This document shows, piece by piece, positions 8,227 through 14,296 of a stretch of DNA of 14,296 nucleotides. The position numbers were made by a program, and so were the translations under genes. Position 1 is the stretch's first letter, and every line of letters begins with the position of its first letter. Origin of the DNA: Chthoniobacterales bacterium (GTDB lineage Bacteria > Verrucomicrobiota > Verrucomicrobiia > Chthoniobacterales > UBA10450); NCBI GenBank assembly GCA_013695905.1, contig JACCZQ010000063.1:1-14296 (forward strand), read 5' to 3'. The notes under the pieces are model-generated. The model searched no databases, was not told the DNA's origin, and was given only the letters and a program-made list of their open reading frames with translations.

Positions 8227-9617
8227 AGTTCGATGGCATACCGCTTCAGCTTGTTGTAAAGCGTCGGGCGCTGGATGCCGAGAATTTGCGCGGCCTTCTT
8301 CTTGTTGCCGTGGGATTGCGCCAGCGCCTGCAGGATGGCGTTCCGTTCCAGGTCTTCCAGGTTCTGCGTGCCGCTGCTCTGGCTGTTGCCGCGCTCGATC
8401 TGCTGGAGGGCGACCGGCAGCTGCACTTCGGACGGTAGCTCCTTGATCGTGATCTCGTTCTTGCGCGCGAGAACCACGGCGTATTCCATCGCGTTCTGCA
8501 GCTCGCGCACATTCCCTGGCCAGCTGTAGTCGAGGAGTTTTTGGAAGGCTTCGCGCGCGATCTCCGGCTCCGGCTTGCCCAGCTGCTGCGCGAAGCGCTT
8601 CAGGAAAGAAGCGACCAGCGGCGGGATGTCCTCCTTGCGTTCACGCAACGGCGGGAGCTCGATCTGGAAAGTGTTCAGCCGGTAGTAAAGATCGGCGCGC
8701 AGCCGGTTCTCGGAGAGCGCCTGCGCGATCGGCCGGTTCGTCGCCGCGACCACCCGGAAGTCGGCCTTGAGAGTTTTCGTGCTGCCGAGCGGACGGTACT
8801 CCCGTTCCTGCAGCACCCGCAGAAAGCGCGTTTGCAGATCCGGCGGCATCTCGGAAATCTCATCGAGGAACAGGGTGCTCCCGCTCGCTTCCGCGATCAT
8901 GCCGGAGAAATCGTTCACCGCGCCGGTGAACGCCCCCTTCACATAACCGAACAATTCCGATTCGATCATCGCCTGCGGAAACGCGGCGCAGTTCAGCTTC
9001 ACCATCGGCTTGGCGGCGCGCCGGCTGTGACTGTGGATCACATTGGCGATCACTTCCTTGCCCACACCACTCTCGCCGGTGATCAACACATTCGCATCGG
9101 ATGGCGCCATCGCCGTGATCAGCTCCTGGATTTCCTGCATCATCTTGCTCTTGAAGACCGGCGCGAGGCGAGTCTCGGCCAGCTCGAGCCGCTTCTCGAG
9201 TTGCACCGTCTTCTGGCGCAGCTCCTGTGTTTCGCGGAGCAGTGATTGCTTCTCCAGGGCACGCTCGACGAGGCTCAGCAGCTCCTCCGGCGCATACGGT
9301 TTGCTGATGAAATGATAGGCGCCGCGCTTGATCGATTCGATCGCATTATTCAGCGAATCGTGCGCTGTCAGGATGATCACCTGCGTCTCCGGATGTTCGC
9401 GTTTGATTTGATCGAGCATCTCCAGGCCCTCGGCATCCGGGAGTTGCAGATCCAGCAGGACCAGCGCGGGGGAGCTGTTCTTAAGCACCTTCAGCCCGTA
9501 AGCGGCCGTCGCGGCTGTCTCCGGCTGGTAACCGTGGCGGCCGAGCAGCGCCTCCAGCGTGAGCAGGATCGGCCGCTCATCGTCGATGATGAGAATGCGG
9601 CGATTTGGCGCGCTCAT
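8223..9617 (-). CDS. NtrC-family sigma54-dependent response regulator
   Basis: A 464-residue activator of sigma54 promoters. The receiver domain (about 7-121) has the acidic pair D12-D13, phospho-acceptor D56, T84 and K106. A helical, probably coiled-coil linker runs from about 122 to 152. The AAA+ domain has Walker A GESGVGKE (181-188), the sigma54-contacting GAFTGA loop (228-233) and Walker B LFLDEISEMP (D252-E253), so it should hydrolyse ATP and remodel sigma54 polymerase. A Fis-type helix-turn-helix ends the protein (AQSHGNKKKAAQILGIQRPT). All key residues are intact. The histidine kinase gene upstream ends 36 bases before this ATG, so the two are a likely cognate pair. It resembles the NtrC/AtoC/ZraR group; the exact target genes cannot be read from sequence. 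Confidence 0.95.
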   Translation of the reverse strand: MSAPNRRILIIDDERPILLTLEALLGRHGYQPETAATAAYGLKVLKNSSPALVLLDLQLPDAEGLEMLDQIKREHPETQVIILTAHDSLNNAIESIKRGAYHFISKPYAPEELLSLVERALEKQSLLRETQELRQKTVQLEKRLELAETRLAPVFKSKMMQEIQELITAMAPSDANVLITGESGVGKEVIANVIHSHSRRAAKPMVKLNCAAFPQAMIESELFGYVKGAFTGAVNDFSGMIAEASGSTLFLDEISEMPPDLQTRFLRVLQEREYRPLGSTKTLKADFRVVAATNRPIAQALSENRLRADLYYRLNTFQIELPPLRERKEDIPPLVASFLKRFAQQLGKPEPEIAREAFQKLLDYSWPGNVRELQNAMEYAVVLARKNEITIKELPSEVQLPVALQQIERGNSQSSGTQNLEDLERNAILQALAQSHGNKKKAAQILGIQRPTLYNKLKRYAIEL

Positions 9618-9653
9618 CGATGGGTGGTTCGAGCAAACATGGTGCGCAATGGA

Positions 9654-10376
9654 TTAGCTGGCCATGGTCGGAAGCACGACCCGCGTCAGCAGCGAAGAGG
9701 TGGTGGAGTCAAACCGCGCCTCCAGCGTTCCACCGTGTGCTTCGATGATCTTGCGGGCGCGGTGCAATCCGACGCCGTAGTGGCCGTGTTTCACGTGTTG
9801 GAAAGGCTCCAGGCCCCAGTTCTCGGTCGATGCCGGGCGGGCGGTTTTCGGCTCCCGCAGCGTGAACTGAAATTCGCCGTTACGGAGTTCCGCTGCAGCA
9901 CAAATGGTGCCGTCACCGCGCTGGTGCCGAAACGCGTTGGAGATAAGTTCCAGCAAAGCCTGCTGGAGAACCTGCGGATCGATTTCTAACTGCCCGGTGC
10001 CGACCTCCAGCTGCCAGTCGATCGCACCGTTCTCCTCCCCAAATTGCGTCGCTGCCTTCTGGCGCAGATCCTCGACAAACGATTCCGCTTCGTACGGCAT
10101 CAGCGTCAAGCGGGGTTCCGCCAGCGAAGAGGAGAGACGCTGGAGGCTGCCGCCCATCTCCGAGAGAATGCTGCGCAGCCGTCCGATTTCCTGCTTCATC
10201 TCCGCGTCTTCTGCGATCTCGCTCATAAACGCCGACTGCAGCTCGGCGGCGTTGAGATGATTGCGCAGATCGTGGCTGAGCTGCCGCACGAAACGCACCA
10301 CGTGCTCCATCGAGACGTGGACATCGGAGGTGCCTGGCTGCTGCTGCTGCTGCTGCTCGTTAGGTAAAGAGGACAT
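9654..10376 (-). CDS. Sensorless soluble histidine kinase with degenerate ATP-binding G1 box
   Basis: A 240-residue protein without membrane segments or a recognisable sensor domain. A polyglutamine run (residues 8-13, from a CAG tract) is followed by the dimerisation helix with H-box LSHDLRNHLNA (phospho-acceptor H35). The catalytic domain shows the N-box ELISNAFRH (N147), an F-box-like LEPF (190-192) and the G2-like GHYGVGLHRARKIIEAHGG (198-216). Where the G1 box DxGxG should be, 15 residues before EPF, the sequence is EPKTA (175-179), so the adenine-contacting Asp is Glu and both glycines are lost. It may bind ATP poorly or act mainly as a phosphatase or phosphotransfer module. Being 36 bases upstream of the NtrC-type regulator makes it the likely partner. 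It follows pgi by 37 bases. Confidence 0.88.
   Translation of the reverse strand: MSSLPNEQQQQQQPGTSDVHVSMEHVVRFVRQLSHDLRNHLNAAELQSAFMSEIAEDAEMKQEIGRLRSILSEMGGSLQRLSSSLAEPRLTLMPYEAESFVEDLRQKAATQFGEENGAIDWQLEVGTGQLEIDPQVLQQALLELISNAFRHQRGDGTICAAAELRNGEFQFTLREPKTARPASTENWGLEPFQHVKHGHYGVGLHRARKIIEAHGGTLEARFDSTTSSLLTRVVLPTMAS
10338..10355. repeat. (CTG)6 microsatellite coding for polyglutamine
   Basis: Six perfect CTG units, read as CAG on the coding strand, give six glutamines at the N-terminus of the kinase. Trinucleotide slippage here would change the length of the tail without a frameshift. Confidence 0.8.
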
Positions 10377-10413
10377 GCTGGTCGCGAGACTATCGCATCA
10401 ACCAGGCCGCTGA

Positions 10414-11985
10414 CTAGGAGGAGCGGAAAAATCGCGCCTCCGCCGGCGCTGCTCCTTCGCTCCGGACCGATGGCTCGTTCGCGGCCAGATGCCGGAGCAC
10501 ATGGTAAACGTCTTCGGGATCAGCGGCCACTTTCCCGGCCAGCTCTTCCGCGTTGGCGCCGGGCTTCCCCGGCAGCTGTGCGAGCACGCGCTCCTGCAGC
10601 TGCAGCACTTCCGTCGCGGCTTTTTTGCCGGCTTCCACGCCCGGCTGGTGGTAAGCGTTGATGCGCACGAACGAGGCGTAGAAGCCGACCGCGCGTTCGT
10701 AGAGAGCGATGAGCAGGCCGACGTTAAACGCATCCACTTGTGGGATGCTGATGGTGATCGACTCCCGGCCGTTCTCGTATAAAGCCGTGCGCGTTCCGCG
10801 CAGGAAGCCTTGCAGGTAGTCGCCGCTGGTGACGCCCTCCTCCACCTCGAAACGCGGCGACGAACGCTCTTTCCGCACCTCGATGAAGGTGACGAAGAAA
10901 TTCAACACCCCATCGCGCAGCTGCTGCACGTAAGCGTGTTGATCGGTCGAACCTTTGTTGCCGTAAACCGCGATCCCTTGATGAACCGTCTTTCCGTCCA
11001 GATCCTTTTCTTTGCCTAGCGACTCCATGACCAGCTGCTGGAGATAGCGGCTGAACAGGAGCAGCCGGTCTTTGTACGGCAGGATCACCATGTCCTTCTC
11101 ACCACGTCCATGGCCGGCGTAGTGCCACATCAGCGCCAGCAACATGGCGGCATTGTGGGTCGGGTCGGCGGCGCGCGTTTGCTCGTCCATCGCGGCTGCC
11201 CCGGCCAGGAGTTGGTCGATTTCCAGCCCTTGCAGTGCCGCCGGCAGTAGTCCGACCGCGCTGAGCACGGAGGTGCGGCCACCGATCCAGTCAAACATCG
11301 GAAAACGCGCCAGCCAGTCGTTTTTCTCCGCGTGACGGTCCAGTTCGCTTCCGACGCCGGTGACCGCCACCGCCTGCTCGGTGAACGAAACGCCCGCTTT
11401 CGCGAAGCGCGCTTCCGCTTCCAGCATCCCGTTGCGCGTCTCCCTGGTTCCGCCTGACTTGGAGATCACCACCACCAGGGTGCTGACCAGTTGGTCCTCG
11501 AGACGGTCAAGCACGCGATCGAATCCGTCCGGGTCGGTGTTATCGAAAAAATGAAGCGCAATCGGATCCTGGGCGGTGCCGAGCGCATCTGCTACGAATT
11601 GCGGGCCGAGCGCCGATCCGCCGATGCCGATGAGCAGGAGGTTGCGAAATTTTCCGCCGTCCGCCGCGGCGATCTCGCCCGCGTGCACATCGGCCGCGAA
11701 AGCTTTGATGCGCGCGTTCGTTTCTTCCACCGCAGCGCGCAACGCCTCGTTGGGCGCGAGTGGCGGATTGCGCAGCCAAAAGTGACCGACCATCCGCTCC
11801 TCGTCCGGGTTAGCGATCCCGCCGGCTTCCAGCGCGAGCATCTCGGCCAAGGCGCGGTCAACGTGCGGCTGCATCTGCGGGAGGAACTCATCGCCGAAAC
11901 GCATCCGGCTGATGTCCAGGGAGAAACCGAGCTCCTCGTATTCGAGGTAGTGCTGCTGAAACCGCTGCCACAGAGAAGCTGACAT
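10414..11985 (-). CDS. pgi: Glucose-6-phosphate isomerase
   Basis: A 523-residue enzyme that interconverts glucose-6-phosphate and fructose-6-phosphate in glycolysis and gluconeogenesis. Sugar-phosphate binding motifs are [14 protein letters not shown] (117-129) and [12 protein letters not shown] (172-183). The catalytic base is E321 in [14 protein letters not shown]350 lies in [11 protein letters not shown] for ring opening, and the C-terminal lysine is K454 in [13 protein letters not shown]. Residues from about 471 to 523 extend past the catalytic core and look like a small helical, winged-helix-like segment ([20 protein letters not shown]) plus an Ala/Arg/Ser tail. The start at 11985 is supported by GGAGA just upstream. 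The next gene, a histidine kinase, begins 37 bases after the stop, so the two are probably co-transcribed. Product trehalose (treZ) and nucleotide sugars also depend on hexose phosphates, but this is only context. Confidence 0.96.
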   Translation of the reverse strand: MSASLWQRFQQHYLEYEELGFSLDISRMRFGDEFLPQMQPHVDRALAEMLALEAGGIANPDEERMVGHFWLRNPPLAPNEALRAAVEETNARIKAFAADVHAGEIAAADGGKFRNLLLIGIGGSALGPQFVADALGTAQDPIALHFFDNTDPDGFDRVLDRLEDQLVSTLVVVISKSGGTRETRNGMLEAEARFAKAGVSFTEQAVAVTGVGSELDRHAEKNDWLARFPMFDWIGGRTSVLSAVGLLPAALQGLEIDQLLAGAAAMDEQTRAADPTHNAAMLLALMWHYAGHGRGEKDMVILPYKDRLLLFSRYLQQLVMESLGKEKDLDGKTVHQGIAVYGNKGSTDQHAYVQQLRDGVLNFFVTFIEVRKERSSPRFEVEEGVTSGDYLQGFLRGTRTALYENGRESITISIPQVDAFNVGLLIALYERAVGFYASFVRINAYHQPGVEAGKKAATEVLQLQERVLAQLPGKPGANAEELAGKVAADPEDVYHVLRHLAANEPSVRSEGAAPAEARFFRSS

Positions 11986-12020
11986 GCTCTCCAGCTAATC
12001 AGGTTTCGCTCCTGCTCGCA

Positions 12021-12050
12021 ATCGCGTGGAGGGACATCGCGTGGAGGGAC
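12021..12050 (+). repeat. Perfect tandem 15-bp repeat carrying the REP head
   Basis: The 15-mer ATCGCGTGGAGGGAC occurs twice in a row (12021-12035 and 12036-12050). It contains TGGAGGGAC, the head shared by the other REP units here. A near copy with one extra C stands at 12603-12618 on the other side of the transposase gene. Confidence 0.8.
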
Positions 12051-12065
12051 GACCGCTGTGTCGTC
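12042..12065 (+). repeat. REP-like hairpin unit, left of the RAYT gene
   Basis: The head TGGAGG is followed by GACGAC (12048-12053), a six-base loop and GTCGTC (12060-12065), a perfect 6-bp stem. It is in the same orientation as the unit at 12611-12636. It lies just after the RAYT stop and before pgi. Confidence 0.75.
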
Positions 12066-12083
12066 AGGATCAATGTTCCTGGA

Positions 12084-12605
12084 CTACCACCGCAGCTGGT
12101 GCAGCTCACCCTGGAATGGCCACTCTTCGCTGGACTGCACAAACCCCGCCCTTACTGGATTCTGCGAAAAATACTCCCACTTCGCGCTGTAGTTTTCGCC
12201 GCGCCGCAGCTGCGTGTCCCAGAAGTGGCGTTGCCACACCGGCGCGTCTGCTGCGCGAGGCCAATGACGTGCAGCGTGTGATTTCCAGTAGGACACCCAT
12301 TTCAGCAAAGGCTGAGGATGCAACTCTGCTGGTGCACAAAAGAGATGCACGTGATCAGGCATGATGACATAGCGACCAACCACCCAAGTGGCGGCGGCCT
12401 GCCATGCCTCCACCAGCGTCTGGTGTGCGGCGTCGTCGGCGAGGATCGGTTTGCGGTCCTTCGTGTACACTGTCACGAAGATGATCACCGACCTGTTGTG
12501 AGACTCGTAGACCGGCTGGTGGATCGGGTGTTTTCGCCACGTGTCCACGTCTCTGATCTTGATTAGCGGACGGGACAGCGCCCGTCCCTCCAGTAAGCAT
12601 GGCAT
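12084..12605 (-). CDS. REP-associated tyrosine transposase (RAYT, Y1/IS200-like)
   Basis: A 173-codon frame of the RAYT group, single-strand HUH transposases related to IS200/IS605 TnpA that process REP palindromes. The HUH motif is YVIMPDHVHLF (H85, H87). The C-terminal signature is GENYSAKWEYFSQNPVRAGFV-like, with Y139 the best candidate for the DNA-attacking tyrosine and Y146 second. PVWQRHFWD before it is also typical. Flanking REP palindromes on both sides support the assignment. The start is uncertain: the ATG at 12605 makes the first 15 or so residues read through a REP unit, while GTG at 12548 would begin after it. Length is usual for the family and no frame break is visible, so it may be active or a domesticated single copy, as RAYTs generally are. 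Confidence 0.88.
   Translation of the reverse strand: MPCLLEGRALSRPLIKIRDVDTWRKHPIHQPVYESHNRSVIIFVTVYTKDRKPILADDAAHQTLVEAWQAAATWVVGRYVIMPDHVHLFCAPAELHPQPLLKWVSYWKSHAARHWPRAADAPVWQRHFWDTQLRRGENYSAKWEYFSQNPVRAGFVQSSEEWPFQGELHQLRW
12566..12592 (-). repeat. REP-like unit A, copy 1 (inverted orientation)
   Basis: GGACGGG (12568-12574) and CCCGTCC (12581-12587) form a perfect 7-bp stem with a six-base loop. Read on the minus strand it begins TGGAGGGACG like the other units. All 27 bases are identical to the copy at 12653-12679. It overlaps the 5' end of the RAYT frame. Confidence 0.85.
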
Positions 12606-12610
12606 CGCGC

Positions 12611-12636
12611 TGGAGGGACGACCTCCGTGTCGTCCG
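12611..12636 (+). repeat. REP-like unit B (direct orientation)
   Basis: The head TGGAGGGACG leads into GGACGAC (12616-12622), loop CTCCGT and GTCGTCC (12629-12635), a perfect 7-bp stem. It points opposite to the two A units that bracket it, giving a BIME-like A-B-A layout. Confidence 0.85.
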
Positions 12637-12652
12637 TTTCTATAATGTTAAA

Positions 12653-12679
12653 GCGGACGGGACAGCGCCCGTCCCTCCA
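12653..12679 (-). repeat. REP-like unit A, copy 2, next to the icd stop
   Basis: Identical over 27 bases to the unit at 12566-12592. On the minus strand it starts three bases after the icd stop codon and is followed by TTTAA, so besides being a REP it may protect or end the icd transcript. Confidence 0.85.
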
Positions 12680-12681
12680 CC

Positions 12682-13995
12682 TCACATATGGTCGATCACA
12701 TTCTGCCCGAATTCAGAGCACTTGATCTTGGTCGCGCCTTCCATGAGGCGGGCGAAGTCGTAGGTGACGCGTTTGCTGGCGATGGCGCCGTTCAGACCTT
12801 TGATGATCAAGTCCGCCGCTTCGTTCCAGCCCATGTAACGGAACATCATTTCACCCGAAAGAATCACCGATCCGGGGTTCACCATGTCTTTGTCGGCGTA
12901 TTTCGGCGCGGTGCCATGGGTCGCCTCGAAGACGGCGTGACCCGTGATGTAATTAATGTTGCCCCCGGGCGCAATGCCGATGCCGCCCACCTGTGCGGCG
13001 AGCGCGTCGCTCAGGTAATCGCCATTCAGGTTCAACGTCGCGATGACATCAAAATCTTCCGGCCGAGTCAGCACCTGCTGGAGCGTAATGTCGGCAATGG
13101 CGTCTTTGATGATGATGCCGCCACCTGGCTTGCCCATCGGGATCTGGCACCATGGGCCGCCATCGATTTCCTCCGCGCCGAAATAGCTCTTTGCGATCTC
13201 GTAGCCCCAATCGCGAAACGCCCCTTCGGTGAACTTCATGATGTTCCCCTTGTGCACGAGGGTGACGCTCTTGCGTTGGTTTTTAATCGCGTAAGCGATG
13301 GCGCTGTGGATGAGGCGCACACTGCCGGAGCGGCTCACCGGTTTTAAGCCCACACCGACCATTACGTCAGTCGGCTCGGGCGCGCCCACCTGCTTCCAGA
13401 ACTCGGCGGCTTTCTCCCTGGTCCCGAAACGGATTTTCTCGAACTCCTTCGGGAATTCCTTTTCGAAAAAAGCCAGGATCTTGTTCGCGTCATCGCTGCC
13501 GGGCGCGTAATCGATGCCCGCGTAGATGTCTTCCGTGTTCTCGCGGAAGATAATCATGTTCACCTTCTCCGGGTGCTTCACGGGGGAGGGAACTCCTTCG
13601 AAATATTGCACCGGCCGCAGACAAACGAACAGGTCGAGCATCTGCCGCAGTGCGACGTTCAGCGACCGAATGCCACCACCGACTGGCGTGGTGAGCGGCC
13701 CTTTGATGCCGACGAGATACTCGCGAAACGCCTCGACCGTTTCATCCGGCAGCCACGTGTCGAATTTGTCCTTCGCCGCCTGCCCGGCGAACACCTCGAA
13801 CCACGCAATTTTCTTTTGCCCGCCGTAAGCCTTCTCCACCGCCGCATCCAGCACGCGCTCGCTCGAAGCCCAGATATCGCGCCCGGTCCCGTCGCCGCGG
13901 ATGAACGGAATCACGGGCCGATCCGGCACGGTCAATTTGCCCTGAGAAATCGAAATTTTGTCGCCCGCGGGTGGAGTGATATCTTTGTACGGCAT
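12682..13995 (-). CDS. icd: NADP-dependent isocitrate dehydrogenase
   Basis: A 437-residue enzyme of the E. coli Icd type (416 residues) that makes 2-oxoglutarate, CO2 and NADPH in the TCA cycle. The substrate loop [13 protein letters not shown] has S111, equal to the E. coli serine that AceK phosphorylates. Metal and isocitrate residues lie in [11 protein letters not shown] and in [19 protein letters not shown]. The NADP-binding region [17 protein letters not shown] with K365 and Y366, plus Y412 and R416, matches the NADP rather than NAD form. The ATG at 13995 has only a weak GAGCAG upstream. A REP hairpin follows the stop, and a gene on the other strand diverges 162 bases upstream. Its product 2-oxoglutarate is the partner signal of glutamine in PII regulation, which may be relevant to glnD in this window. 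Confidence 0.96.
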   Translation of the reverse strand: MPYKDITPPAGDKISISQGKLTVPDRPVIPFIRGDGTGRDIWASSERVLDAAVEKAYGGQKKIAWFEVFAGQAAKDKFDTWLPDETVEAFREYLVGIKGPLTTPVGGGIRSLNVALRQMLDLFVCLRPVQYFEGVPSPVKHPEKVNMIIFRENTEDIYAGIDYAPGSDDANKILAFFEKEFPKEFEKIRFGTREKAAEFWKQVGAPEPTDVMVGVGLKPVSRSGSVRLIHSAIAYAIKNQRKSVTLVHKGNIMKFTEGAFRDWGYEIAKSYFGAEEIDGGPWCQIPMGKPGGGIIIKDAIADITLQQVLTRPEDFDVIATLNLNGDYLSDALAAQVGGIGIAPGGNINYITGHAVFEATHGTAPKYADKDMVNPGSVILSGEMMFRYMGWNEAADLIIKGLNGAIASKRVTYDFARLMEGATKIKCSEFGQNVIDHM

Positions 13996-14157
13996 AGCTG
14001 CTCAATAGAGACAACGCCGCCCGCTTCACAAGAGGGAACATCTCCCCGGTGCGGGCGTGTGGATCGACCGCGGCGAGCCGGATAACGGCTGCTGCTGCGC
14101 CTGACCCGGATTATTACAGACATTTGGGCGGGTTCCCCCAATTCTGAAGGGCACCCA

Positions 14158-14296
14158 TTGAAAACCAAGCAGCAGATCGTGACCAATTGGCTGCCGCGTT
14201 ACACCGGCACACCGCTGAAGGAGTTCTCGAAGTACGTGCTCCTGGTGAATTTCACCGACTACGTAAAGCTTTTCGCGGAAGCGCACGGCGTGGAAG
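14158..14296 (+). CDS. Probable AMP nucleosidase (5' end only)
   Basis: 46 codons run off the right edge. The N-terminus KQQIVTNWLPRYTGTPLKEF followed by LLVNFTDYVKLFAEAHGVE resembles the beginning of short-type AMP nucleosidases, which split AMP to adenine and ribose-5-phosphate; the catalytic part is not in view. The start is TTG at 14158, with GAAGGG seven bases upstream at 14146-14151 as a good ribosome-binding site, and no better start nearby. It diverges from icd. The family call rests on recall of the N-terminal pattern alone. Confidence 0.72.
   Translation, partial: MKTKQQIVTNWLPRYTGTPLKEFSKYVLLVNFTDYVKLFAEAHGVE

Noticed and set aside
12641-12646. TATAAT between REP units as a promoter
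   Set aside because: No acceptable -35 at 16-18 bases upstream, and no plus-strand gene follows; icd and RAYT read the other way.
12021-12679. CRISPR array from the repeated 27-mers
   Set aside because: Only a few copies, palindromic and in both orientations, with irregular spacing and a RAYT gene between; this is a REP pattern.
13996-14157. Divergent promoters for icd and the AMP nucleosidase gene
   Set aside because: This 162-base gap must hold signals, but only weak partial matches (TTGTGA on the minus strand, TATTAC near 14113 on the plus strand) are visible.

Overview
The window looks like a chromosomal segment of a GC-rich Gram-negative bacterium, most likely a Verrucomicrobiota member of the Chthoniobacterales/Spartobacteria type. 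That placement is an inference from three things: two bactofilins followed by a DUF5069 protein, a short-type AMP nucleosidase start, and a REP/RAYT family whose repeat head is TGGAGGGACG. No rRNA gene or other strong taxonomic marker is present. Most content is housekeeping. I found no CRISPR array, phage module or recognisable defence cassette.

Layout. 1-1800 (minus) is treZ (malto-oligosyltrehalose trehalohydrolase), running off the left edge. 1801-2263 has no convincing gene. 2264-2424 holds a duplicated 5' half of a tRNA followed 88 bp later by an intact tRNA-Ile2 (CAU anticodon) and a terminator-like hairpin. 2562-4510 (plus) is a promoter followed by a compact three-gene unit: a canonical bactofilin, a second bactofilin carrying two N-terminal zinc ribbons, and a DUF5069 protein. 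4547-11985 (minus) is a co-directional run read as pgi, a soluble histidine kinase, an NtrC-type sigma54 response regulator, glnD and a nucleotide-sugar pyrophosphorylase. 12021-12679 is a REP-repeat island around a RAYT transposase gene. 12682-13995 (minus) is NADP-type isocitrate dehydrogenase. Diverging from it, the first 46 codons of a probable AMP nucleosidase run off the right edge.

How the genes may work together. The minus-strand block joins central carbon metabolism (pgi, and icd beyond the REP island) to nitrogen sensing (GlnD) and a two-component pair. The kinase and regulator lie 36 bp apart and are probably cognate. The kinase has no sensor domain and its ATP-binding G1 motif is degenerate. 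glnD and the nucleotidyltransferase overlap by 4 bp (ATGA), so they are probably translationally coupled. The regulator-glnD gap carries a large imperfect inverted repeat built from GTTAAA units, which could separate transcription units.

The items most worth a second look are the zinc-ribbon bactofilin next to a plain bactofilin, the partial tRNA-Ile2 tandem duplication, the degenerate sensorless kinase, and the REP/RAYT island whose repeat overlaps the transposase start. None can be called a new system from sequence alone.
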